Origin: SYFY01 sp031385325
GTDB lineage: Bacteria > Pseudomonadota > Gammaproteobacteria > Pseudomonadales > Azotimanducaceae
Assembly (NCBI GenBank): GCA_031385325.1
Contig: JANNBJ010000097.1
Coordinates: 1 to 12,300 of the forward strand
Length of the DNA: 12,300 bases
Direction of reading: 5' to 3'
Shown: positions 5,824 through 12,300 of the stretch, one piece after another
Numbering within the stretch: the first letter of the stretch is position 1
Layout of the letters: each line of letters opens with the position of its first letter
Translations under genes and position numbers: made by a program
The notes under the pieces: model-generated
Database searches by the model: none
What the model was told of the DNA's origin: nothing
The model's input: only the letters and a program-made list of their open reading frames with translations

Positions 5824-8800
5824 TAACGCAGCTTATTCACTGGTCCATTCACAATCGTTTGCTGGTGCTGCTCGGCACTGGATTGCTGGTGGCGTGGGGT
5901 ATCGTGTCACTCGCAAGAACGCCGCTCGACGCGATTCCTGATCTCTCCGATGTGCAGGTGATCGTGCGGACGACGTATGCGGGTCAGGCGCCGCAAGTGG
6001 TCGAGGACCAGGTGACTTACCCATTGACCACGACCTTGCTGTCGGTACCGCATGCACGGACGGTGCGCGGTTATTCCTTGTTTGGTGAGTCATTCGTGTA
6101 TGTCCTGTTCGACGAAGGTACCGATCTGTACTGGGCACGCTCTCGTGTCCTCGAGTACCTCTCGCAGGTGCAGAGCCGGCTCCCGGCTGGCGCATTCGCG
6201 TCGCTGGGACCCGATGCCACGGGTGTCGGCTGGATCTACGAGTATGCCTTGGTCGATCGCACCGGTGCGCATGACATCGGCGAACTGCGGGCGCTGCAAG
6301 ACTGGTTTCTGAAGTATGAGCTGAAATCGCTGCCGAACGTCTCCGAGGTCGCGACGCTCGGCGGTTTCAATCGCCAGTACCAGATCGTCGTTGATCCAAA
6401 CCGGTTGCGCGCCTTCGCTTTGCCGCTGGAGCGGGTGATCGATGCAGTACGCGCAGCCAACAGTGAAACGGGAGGCTCGGTCCTCGAACTGGCTGAAGCC
6501 GAATACATGGTTCGCGCACGCGGCTACCTGACCTCACTGGATGACTTTCGCGCCATAGGGATTGCGTCAGGAGCAGACGGCACACCCGTACGACTGAGTG
6601 ATGTAGCCACTGTACAACTCGGACCTGATGTACGCCGGGGTGTTGCGGATCTGAATGGCGAAGGCGAAGTGGTTGGTGGAATCATCGTCCTTCGCTCCGG
6701 CGCGAATGCACGCGCGACCATCATGGCGGTAAAGGCGAGGTTGCAAATACTGAAGGCCAGTCTGCCGGCGGGGGTCGAAATTGTTGAAACCTATGATCGG
6801 TCCTTGCTGATCGACCGAGCGGTGTCGAACCTGACCGAGAAGCTCCTCCTCGAGATCCTCGTTGTAATCATCGTATGTGCCTTGTTTCTGTGGCACCTGC
6901 GATCGGCGCTGGTCGCCATAGTTACCCTGCCCATCGGTATTCTGGCTGCATTTGCAGTCATGCACGTACAGGGCATCAATGCCAACATCATGTCGCTCGG
7001 TGGTATCGCCATCGCCATCGGTGCGATGGTTGATGCGGCGGTCGTCATGATCGAGAACGCACACAAAAAGCTGGAAGCGTGGCAGCGCGAGCACGATGGT
7101 GCCGCCCCGACGGGGACAGAGCACGTCATGCTGATCGCCGACGCGGCGGCGGAAGTGGGTCCCGCGCTCTTCTTCAGTCTGCTGATCATCACGATTTCGT
7201 TTGTTCCCGTGTTTGCGCTGGAGGCACAAGAGGGCAAATTGTTTGCGCCGCTTGCATACACCAAGTCGTACGCGATGGCCGCGGCAGCGGGGCTGAGCGT
7301 CACACTGATTCCGGTGCTGATGGTGGCGTTCATACGTGGCAGGATCGCCGACGAAACGGCCAATCCGATCAATCGAATTCTGATCCGGCTGTACGAACCG
7401 GTGATTCGGCTGGTCCTCGCACGCCCGGTCACGACGCTCGTCATCGCAGCGATCGTCTGTTTGGCCACGCTGTGGCCGATCGCGCGCCTCGGAACCGAGT
7501 TCATGCCACCGCTGGACGAAGGTGATCTGCTGTACATGCCAACGGCATTGCCTGGCCTTTCAATTGGCAAGGCCGCTGAAATCCTGCAACAGACCGATCG
7601 CATCATCAAAACCTTCCCGGAGGTTGCGCGCGTATTTGGCAAGATCGGTCGAGCGGAAACGGCTACTGACCCGGCACCGCTGGAGATGGTGGAGACCACC
7701 GTGATGCTGAAACCGAAGTCGCAATGGCGACCCGGGCTGACCACTGACAGTCTCATCGAGGAGATGGATTCGGCGTTACAGATTCCCGGGATGGGCAATG
7801 TGTGGGTGCAACCGATTCGTAACCGGATCGATATGCTCGCGACCGGTATCAAATCACCGGTTGGCATCAAGATCTCAGGGCCGGACCTCACCGTGATCGA
7901 GCGCATCGGCCGCGATATCGAAGCCGTCGTGAAGACCGTGCCGGGTACTGTGTCGGCGTTCTCCGAGCGAGTCTCCGGCGGGCGCTACATCGAGATAAGG
8001 CCCGACCGCTCGCGCGTCGCGCGATATGGGCTGTCCGTGGCGGATGTGCAGCGCATTGTCAGCGTTGCCATCGGCGGCGAGAACATCGGAGAAACCGTCC
8101 AGGGGCTGCAACGGTTTCCGATCAATGTACGTTATCCACGTGAGTTGCGTGACTCTGTACAGGGTCTTCGCGTGTTGCCGATTGTTACCGTGCGAGGCGA
8201 GTCGCTCACGCTTGATGCGATCGCAAGCGTTGATATCGTCGATGGGCCACCGATGATCAAGAGCGAGAACGCACGCCCGATCGGCTGGATTTTCGTTGAC
8301 ATCCGCGGCCGTGACCTTGGCGGCTACGTGGCCGACGCCAAGCGTGCGGTAGCAACGCAAGTTGCAATGCAACCGGGTTACTCGGTGACGTGGTCTGGAC
8401 AATTCGAGTACCTCGAGCGCGCAACCTCTCGGTTGCAGGTGGTTGTACCTTTTACGGTTGCGATCATCTTCGTGCTGTTGTTCCTGACGTTTCGAAGTGT
8501 GGGTCAAGCTGCGCTCATCATGACGACGTTGCCATTTGGTCTGGCGGGCGGAATCTGGTTCATCTACCTGCTCGGTCATCATGTGTCAGTGGCGTCTGGC
8601 GTAGGCTTCATTGCGCTTGCCGGTGTCGCCGCCGAGTTTGGCGTGATCATGCTCATCTATCTCGATCAGGCGATCGTTGAGCGACAACGTCGAGGCGAGT
8701 TGAACAACCTGGCGGACCTGACCACCGCGATCACTGATGGTGCCGTAAGGCGCTTACGACCGAAAGCCATGACCGTCGCGGTCATCATCGCCGGCTTGTT

Positions 8801-8951
8801 GCCACTCTTTTTCGGCGCAGGTACCGGCAGTGAAGTCATGCAGCGCATCGCCGCACCGATGGTGGGTGGCATGGTCACCGCACCGCTATTGTCGATGATT
8901 GTTGTGCCTGCCGCGTACCTGCTGGTGCGGCGGCGCAACTTGAGGAAGTGA
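5820..8951 (+). CDS. cusA: CusA-type RND Cu(I)/Ag(I) efflux pump (HME family)
   Basis: Inner-membrane proton/metal antiporter that, as a trimer, exports Cu(I) and Ag(I) through CusB and CusC. Length 1043 residues, against about 1047 in E. coli. Key residues I counted from the sequence: Met573 (LLYMPTA), Met623 (PLEMVETT) and Met672 (RNRIDMLATG), the three-methionine site described for E. coli CusA, at the same numbers. Also present are Asp405 (GAMVDAAV) and Glu939 (AAEFGV) of the proton relay, and Lys982 (RPKAMTVAV) matching the E. coli lysine near 984. The segment NIMSLGGIAIAIGAMVDA is the signature of the monovalent-metal (HME4) group rather than CzcA-type divalent pumps. Twelve membrane helices surround two large periplasmic loops as in the family. 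Translation starts inside the cusB stop (ATGA, 5820-5823). It is the last gene of the operon; the next gene converges. Confidence 0.98.
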   Translation: MITQLIHWSIHNRLLVLLGTGLLVAWGIVSLARTPLDAIPDLSDVQVIVRTTYAGQAPQVVEDQVTYPLTTTLLSVPHARTVRGYSLFGESFVYVLFDEGTDLYWARSRVLEYLSQVQSRLPAGAFASLGPDATGVGWIYEYALVDRTGAHDIGELRALQDWFLKYELKSLPNVSEVATLGGFNRQYQIVVDPNRLRAFALPLERVIDAVRAANSETGGSVLELAEAEYMVRARGYLTSLDDFRAIGIASGADGTPVRLSDVATVQLGPDVRRGVADLNGEGEVVGGIIVLRSGANARATIMAVKARLQILKASLPAGVEIVETYDRSLLIDRAVSNLTEKLLLEILVVIIVCALFLWHLRSALVAIVTLPIGILAAFAVMHVQGINANIMSLGGIAIAIGAMVDAAVVMIENAHKKLEAWQREHDGAAPTGTEHVMLIADAAAEVGPALFFSLLIITISFVPVFALEAQEGKLFAPLAYTKSYAMAAAAGLSVTLIPVLMVAFIRGRIADETANPINRILIRLYEPVIRLVLARPVTTLVIAAIVCLATLWPIARLGTEFMPPLDEGDLLYMPTALPGLSIGKAAEILQQTDRIIKTFPEVARVFGKIGRAETATDPAPLEMVETTVMLKPKSQWRPGLTTDSLIEEMDSALQIPGMGNVWVQPIRNRIDMLATGIKSPVGIKISGPDLTVIERIGRDIEAVVKTVPGTVSAFSERVSGGRYIEIRPDRSRVARYGLSVADVQRIVSVAIGGENIGETVQGLQRFPINVRYPRELRDSVQGLRVLPIVTVRGESLTLDAIASVDIVDGPPMIKSENARPIGWIFVDIRGRDLGGYVADAKRAVATQVAMQPGYSVTWSGQFEYLERATSRLQVVVPFTVAIIFVLLFLTFRSVGQAALIMTTLPFGLAGGIWFIYLLGHHVSVASGVGFIALAGVAAEFGVIMLIYLDQAIVERQRRGELNNLADLTTAITDGAVRRLRPKAMTVAVIIAGLLPLFFGAGTGSEVMQRIAAPMVGGMVTAPLLSMIVVPAAYLLVRRRNLRK

Positions 8952-9027
8952 GCTTCACATCATGGCGGAGTGCTGTATCGACAAAGCCCGCGAGATCGAC
9001 AGCCTCACGAGGTCCTTCATGAATAGT

Positions 9028-9052
9028 GCGCGTTAGCCCGCGCCTTTCGCTT
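9028..9052 (+). terminator. Weak terminator candidate for the cus operon
   Basis: GCGCG-TTAGCC-CGCGC makes a 5-bp all-GC stem followed by CTTTCGCTT, 76 nt past the cusA stop. It overlaps the end of the convergent gene at 9033. The stem is short and the T-run broken, so confidence is low. No better candidate is visible in 8952-9032. Confidence 0.3.
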
Positions 9053-9566
9053 GATTGTCTGGAAGCGTGAACTCTGCCACCACGCTCTCGACATAGTGAA
9101 TCGCATCAGGATGCGCGAAGGATTTGATCTGGGTCTCGTAGAAGAGCCGGTGGACCCCGGGCAACCCGTAGTTTGCGGCCAGCGATGAGTCAAAAGATCG
9201 CCGTTCCATGGGCGTCAGTTCGTCGACGTGCGGAATGATCTGCAGGCGATACATCCACCACGAGTATTGTGTCCAGTGCAGCAGGCTTGCTTCTTCCTCC
9301 GTCAGTCCGGCCTGTTCGATCAGCGCGGTCATGAACGGCGAGTGCACACCACCCAGTGCAGCCTCGGCTTTCAGGTGGGCGCTGTTGATGCGATCAAGCG
9401 TTTGTCTGGCCAGGATATCTCGTGCGGCCTCGGCACGCCCCTGACTGAGTGCGCGCCTGGTCTCCGTTCTGGCGTAACGAACCTGCCCCGCGAGGTAGCC
9501 AAGGGTCACGAATACGGCGATCGATCCCAGCATCTGGCCGAGTGCGCCAATGGCATCCCAATTCAT
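9033..9566 (-). CDS. Conserved-type one-TM protein of unknown function
   Basis: A 177-residue protein with one N-terminal membrane helix (about 5-27, IGALGQMLGSIAVFVTLGYLAG) preceded by the short MNWDA leader, then a long soluble helical part. The pattern 'MNW-x-AIGA...G..AVF.TL.YLA.QVR' recalls a broad group of uncharacterised proteins common in Gammaproteobacteria; this is from memory of the pattern and no function is known to me. The soluble part starts with an Arg/Ala-rich amphipathic helix (QVRYARTETRRALSQGR, 28-44) and later has an aromatic WTQYSWWMYRLQ stretch. No catalytic motif is apparent. I see no clear Shine-Dalgarno before the ATG. It lies 97 bp downstream of the methyltransferase-like gene on the same strand and could be the distal gene of that unit. 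Confidence 0.72.
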   Translation of the reverse strand: MNWDAIGALGQMLGSIAVFVTLGYLAGQVRYARTETRRALSQGRAEAARDILARQTLDRINSAHLKAEAALGGVHSPFMTALIEQAGLTEEEASLLHWTQYSWWMYRLQIIPHVDELTPMERRSFDSSLAANYGLPGVHRLFYETQIKSFAHPDAIHYVESVVAEFTLPDNQAKGAG

Positions 9567-9663
9567 GACGTTGAATCGAAGCGATGCCTATGCATCTGGC
9601 GCGGCCAGCTTGGCGTGCTTTCACTCATGATGATTCAGGTGCTCTCTTGACCGTACCCTTTGA

Positions 9664-10413
9664 TCACCCCGGCTTGCGAAACCTGAAGACAAACTGATCC
9701 GTATGGCCACGTACTGACGGATCGAATACGCCCTTGGTGTGATCGTCTGCCGGGTTACGCAGTACCGTACTTTCGCCATCGTAGACAAAGCCGGCCGCGG
9801 TCACTTCCTGCTTCACGATGTCCATGTTGATGCGGTGCAGTTTGTCCGGCACGTCGAGACCGGTACCGTCAGCCGCCACGTGATCGACGATGATCAGCAC
9901 ACCACCGGGCTTGAGTGCATCAAACAGTCCTTTCACTGCAAGCGGAACATCGATCTTGAGTCGCGCCAGATGCAGATCGTGATAGTTCTGTGCGGTCCAG
10001 ATGACGTCGACCGGTTCAGGTGTTGAAAACGCGCCGGGCGCGAGCGGGATCATCGAGACATTGGCATAAGCGGGGTTCGTGGTGATGGCTGCGACCGGTG
10101 GTGCGCTGCCATCAGGATTGTTTGGAGATGCGGCGAAGACCTTGCCGTCTGCACCAACCACCTTCGAGAACAGGCGTGTGAAGTATCCGCCGCCAGCGAT
10201 GAAGTCGACCACACGATCACCTGGCTTGGCGCCCGCAAACGCAAGCATGTCAGCAGGCTTTCGATCGGCATCGCGTTGTACGTCTTCCGCGGGTCGCGCG
10301 GGATCAGCGATCGCGGCTGCGATGGTGGCTGCGTCGGGTTGCGGTGCCGCGCCTTGCATGGCGCAGGCCGCCAGCAACAGGCTGGCGAGGGTGGCGAAAA
10401 GCAGATTCCGCAT
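9664..10413 (-). CDS. Predicted lipoprotein with class I methyltransferase fold (COG4798-like)
   Basis: A 249-residue protein with a lipoprotein signal peptide (MRNLLFATLASLLLAAC; lipobox LAAC, lipidated Cys17). The body follows a SAM-dependent methyltransferase plan: a helix before motif I (KPADMLAFAGAKPGDRVVDF), motif I as DFIAGGGYFTRLFS (70-83), a strand/turn VFAASPNN (92-99), the segment PVDVIWTAQNYHDL (134-147) as motif IV, then LFDALKPGGVLIIVDHVA (163-180), the usual strand-5 region. The first glycine of the canonical GxGxG loop is missing, but GGGY is kept, which I recall for the COG4798 group of 'predicted methyltransferases'. A periplasmic location is puzzling because SAM is cytoplasmic, so catalysis is unproven. 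The minus strand has GGAG 7 nt before the ATG. It sits 115 bp after the RidA-like gene. Confidence 0.87.
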   Translation of the reverse strand: MRNLLFATLASLLLAACAMQGAAPQPDAATIAAAIADPARPAEDVQRDADRKPADMLAFAGAKPGDRVVDFIAGGGYFTRLFSKVVGADGKVFAASPNNPDGSAPPVAAITTNPAYANVSMIPLAPGAFSTPEPVDVIWTAQNYHDLHLARLKIDVPLAVKGLFDALKPGGVLIIVDHVAADGTGLDVPDKLHRINMDIVKQEVTAAGFVYDGESTVLRNPADDHTKGVFDPSVRGHTDQFVFRFRKPG

Positions 10414-10460
10414 GAGGGTCTCCGGGTTGGGTTGGGAACGTTTTGAAAGTTGATTGGTGA

Positions 10461-10490
10461 AGCGTTGGTGAGAGGTTACTCCTGAACGCT
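10461..10490. repeat. 6-bp inverted repeat with long loop between the RidA-like and methyltransferase genes
   Basis: AGCGTT and AACGCT lie 18 nt apart in the 115-bp spacer 10414-10528. The loop is long and no T-run follows in either direction, so this could be a weak operator, an RNA hairpin or chance. I see no clear promoter in the spacer. Confidence 0.3.
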
Positions 10491-10528
10491 CATCTGCGGC
10501 GCAGGCATTCCATCGGATATTTCGACGA

Positions 10529-11074
10529 TCATTGAGCAGCGGCCTTTGGTGCGTAGGCAGTCATCTGTATCTCGACCACGGTGTTTTCGCTGTAGTGCCT
10601 GTCGATACAGAGCGCAGTCCAGGTGGTATGAGGTGGTTTCATGTATTCGGCCTTCACGGCAATGAACGCGTCGATCTGCGCCTCGAATGTGCCGCTGAAG
10701 TGCTTGGTATGACAGTTGTGGAAGGTCTGCATCTGCACCACATGAGAAAAATCTGCACCGGTGGCGGCGAGGCTGTTACCGATGGCCGTGAACGCTCTTC
10801 TCAGTTGAACCTTGAAGGCCTCGACGTCTGTTCCTTCACCGGGCAGTGGTCCGGTTTCGACGCCAGCGAGATAGACAAAGTCGCCAGCCCGTCTTGCCGC
10901 GGCATAAGTGAGCTGGTCATGCATGACTTCTTTTTCGTCGGGATTGGCGAAAACAACTTCACCACCGGGTGCAACAAGACGCTCGACCTGAAATGGTTCG
11001 GCGGCGTTGCCGGGTTGCATGTTGGTGACCATTGCCAACAGAAAAAGCAGAGCGCTGCGACTTCCAGGTTGCAA
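10529..11074 (-). CDS. Exported RidA/YjgF/YER057c-family protein lacking the catalytic arginine
   Basis: A 181-residue RidA-fold protein with an N-terminal signal peptide (SRSALLFLLAMVTNMQPGNAA, about 5-25), so probably periplasmic. I chose the TTG at 11072-11074 because the minus strand has AAGGAAG 6 nt upstream and the signal peptide then starts normally. The longer ATG at 11224 would overlap the upstream oxygenase gene by 116 bp. Family features: LTYAAARRAGDFVYLAGVETG (55-75), QLRRAFTAIGNSLAATGADFSHVVQMQTF (90-118), and the closing VVEIQMTAYAP (166-176). Where canonical RidA has Arg in the P-x-R-[ST] element, this reads PPHTTW with His149. Deaminases of the RidA group use that arginine to bind the substrate carboxylate, so this protein is unlikely to act on amino-acid-derived imines. 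It is 34 bp downstream of the oxygenase and probably co-transcribed with it. Confidence 0.88.
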   Translation of the reverse strand: MQPGSRSALLFLLAMVTNMQPGNAAEPFQVERLVAPGGEVVFANPDEKEVMHDQLTYAAARRAGDFVYLAGVETGPLPGEGTDVEAFKVQLRRAFTAIGNSLAATGADFSHVVQMQTFHNCHTKHFSGTFEAQIDAFIAVKAEYMKPPHTTWTALCIDRHYSENTVVEIQMTAYAPKAAAQ

Positions 11075-11080
11075 TTGAGG

Positions 11081-11087
11081 CTTCCTT
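11081..11087 (-). promoter_or_regulatory. Ribosome binding site that decides the RidA-like TTG start
   Basis: The minus strand reads AAGGAAG, 6 nt before TTG 11072-11074. It falls in the 34-bp gap after the oxygenase stop, which supports this start over the long upstream extension. Confidence 0.65.
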
Positions 11088-11108
11088 TTCTGATTGTGAG
11101 AAACGTAT

Positions 11109-12300
11109 TCAAACACTCGGACCATCGTGTCCGTCAGGATTCCAGCTGCCATGAAATCCGTAGGGAACCCGCGCTGGCAGCAACACGCGCGCGATCGCCT
11201 GGCGCGAAAAGTCCTGTGCATCAAGGATCAGAAGCTCGCTCTTGTTGCGGCTTTCGTCGTAGACGAAAGAGATCAGGTAACCGTCATCTTCTGCGGTGGC
11301 ACCTGCCCGCGGAACATAATACGGTTCAGCGCCATGTCGTCCTGCACCGAGGTTGTACTGAATCGTCTCGCCGGTCGACAGATCATGTTTGTTGATGCGT
11401 GGAAATCCCGCTCCTTCAATCGCCAGTGAATAGCCGTAACGATAGGGCTTGCTGTTGTTGGCGGGATTGCAGCGAGGGAACTCGAGGGCGCGGCCATGGA
11501 TCCGTTGCTCGGAAACTTTTCTGGTCTTCGGATTGACGGTCCAGCGATCAAGGGTCGCCAGGCTGTCACCAAACGGACCATGCACGTCGGTATCGAACAT
11601 GCGTTCGTAACGACACACGTCGAGCACGACGTTACCGTCCGCGTCTTCGTGCGCGTTCATCGGATGATAGACATAACAGGGTTTGACATCGCACCAGATG
11701 ACGTCGGCGCTGGTGCCGTTGCGTGGCAGCAGCCCGACGCGTGGTGCGTACTCAGGATTCCAGCCAAACGGGAACATGCCCTGGCTTGCCAGCGCCGGAC
11801 TCACGGTAACGGGCAGGTCGTAAATCACCACGTAATGTGTTGTCAGGCTCATGTCGTGCATCATCACCATGCCGGGCACGGGGATGTTGATGGTTTTCTT
11901 CACCTTGCCGTCGCGGCCGATGTGAACGTATTGCACGTGGTCCTCGAAGCCAGGCCAGCTATACGCCATCGCGTGCAGTTCACCGGTGTCCGGATCGATC
12001 TTCGGGTGCGCCGTGAATGCCATGTCGGGCAGCGTGCCAAAGAAGTTGTTGGCACCGATGGTGTTGAGTTCGTAGCCGAGTTCGACGGGTGGCGAACCCG
12101 CTTCGACGAGTGCCCAGGTTCGTCCGGCGTGACCAATCACGTGGGTGTTGTTTGCACCGGCAAGCGTGCGGCCAGCCAGATCTTCGCCGAAGGACTCCAC
12201 CATATTCGCCGTGCGCACCCAGCGATTTCGATACCAGTCTGCCTTGCCACCATCAAGGCGAACCCCATGCACCATGCCTTGACCGCCGAACCAGTGATGC
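11109..12300 (-). CDS. Carotenoid / lignostilbene oxygenase, RPE65 family (N-terminus cut by window edge)
   Basis: Non-haem Fe(II) dioxygenase that cleaves a double bond in carotenoids, apocarotenoids or stilbenes such as lignostilbene. The frame is open to the right edge: eight residues HHWFGGQG precede the first ATG (12275) and match the family's 'HWFDGDGMVHG' opening, so the true start lies outside. Counting from that Met, the four iron-ligand histidines are His90 (FTAHPKID), His140 (MMHDMSLT), His204 (VYHPMNAHED) and His375 (GFHGSW). The second-shell Glu265 sits in LEFPRCNP. Other family markers are RNRWVRT (16-22), GANNTHVIGHAG (40-51) and NTIGANNFF. No signal peptide can be judged because the start is missing. 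The motifs do not separate carotenoid from stilbene cleavage. The stop at 11109-11111 is 34 bp before the RidA-like start, indicating a shared transcript. Confidence 0.96.
   Translation of the reverse strand, partial: HHWFGGQGMVHGVRLDGGKADWYRNRWVRTANMVESFGEDLAGRTLAGANNTHVIGHAGRTWALVEAGSPPVELGYELNTIGANNFFGTLPDMAFTAHPKIDPDTGELHAMAYSWPGFEDHVQYVHIGRDGKVKKTINIPVPGMVMMHDMSLTTHYVVIYDLPVTVSPALASQGMFPFGWNPEYAPRVGLLPRNGTSADVIWCDVKPCYVYHPMNAHEDADGNVVLDVCRYERMFDTDVHGPFGDSLATLDRWTVNPKTRKVSEQRIHGRALEFPRCNPANNSKPYRYGYSLAIEGAGFPRINKHDLSTGETIQYNLGAGRHGAEPYYVPRAGATAEDDGYLISFVYDESRNKSELLILDAQDFSRQAIARVLLPARVPYGFHGSWNPDGHDGPSV

Noticed and set aside
6567..7229. 220-residue minus-strand open frame inside cusA
   Set aside because: Low-complexity Arg/Gln/Asp-rich shadow of the pump's coding sequence.
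6791..7906. 371-residue open frame on the minus strand inside cusA
   Set aside because: It is antisense to the strongly supported cusA, is Ser/Arg/Ile-rich, and shows no domain or ribosome binding site; a GC-codon shadow.
7875..8582. 235-residue minus-strand open frame inside cusA
   Set aside because: Shadow frame opposite conserved CusA residues, with no recognisable features.
11075..11224. N-terminal extension of the RidA-like protein to ATG 11224
   Set aside because: It would overlap the oxygenase by 116 bp and bury the signal peptide; TTG 11074 has a strong Shine-Dalgarno.
10532..11395. 287-residue plus-strand open frame opposite the RidA-like gene and oxygenase
   Set aside because: It overlaps two well-supported minus-strand genes and has no family resemblance.

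Overview
The window is a piece of a bacterial chromosome, probably from a gammaproteobacterium. The evidence is a copper/silver efflux operon that tracks E. coli CusCBA residue for residue at its metal and proton sites, G+C that looks to be in the upper 50s percent by eye, and dense protein-coding DNA with Shine-Dalgarno-led starts. The taxonomic call is an inference. I see no tRNA, rRNA, CRISPR array, insertion sequence or phage gene.

Left part (1-2131). An exported, BCP/PrxQ-like peroxiredoxin (minus strand, cut by the left edge, TTG start) and a small potassium channel subunit (minus) are separated by 288 bp without a convincing gene. Across a 172-bp divergent spacer lies a lone family 2 glycosyltransferase (plus).

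Middle (2132-8951, all plus strand). A spacer packed with inverted repeats is followed by an unrecognised protein of about 100 residues. Next comes a small exported cysteine-rich protein, then cusC, cusB and cusA. cusB's ribosome binding site is made of the last codons of cusC, and cusA overlaps cusB by the tetranucleotide ATGA. CusC (outer membrane channel), CusB (periplasmic adaptor with an N-terminal three-methionine metal site) and CusA (inner-membrane RND pump) would form one envelope-spanning Cu(I)/Ag(I) exporter. No CusF chaperone and no CusRS or CueR regulator is visible. The cysteine-rich protein sits where accessory metal-binding proteins are often found in such operons.

Right part (8952-12300, all minus strand, convergent with cusA). 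Reading in transcription order: a carotenoid/lignostilbene oxygenase of the RPE65 family (cut by the right edge), an exported RidA-fold protein lacking the usual catalytic arginine (TTG start), a predicted lipoprotein with a methyltransferase fold and an altered SAM motif, and a one-TM protein of unknown function. The first two are 34 bp apart and probably co-transcribed. The RidA-like protein and the methyltransferase-like protein both carry export signals, so this may be an envelope-associated accessory pathway for aromatic or apocarotenoid compounds. That linkage is inference.

The most interesting observations are the exported RidA-like and methyltransferase-like pair beside the oxygenase, the cysteine-rich protein leading the cus genes, and the run of four inverted repeats at 2166-2267.
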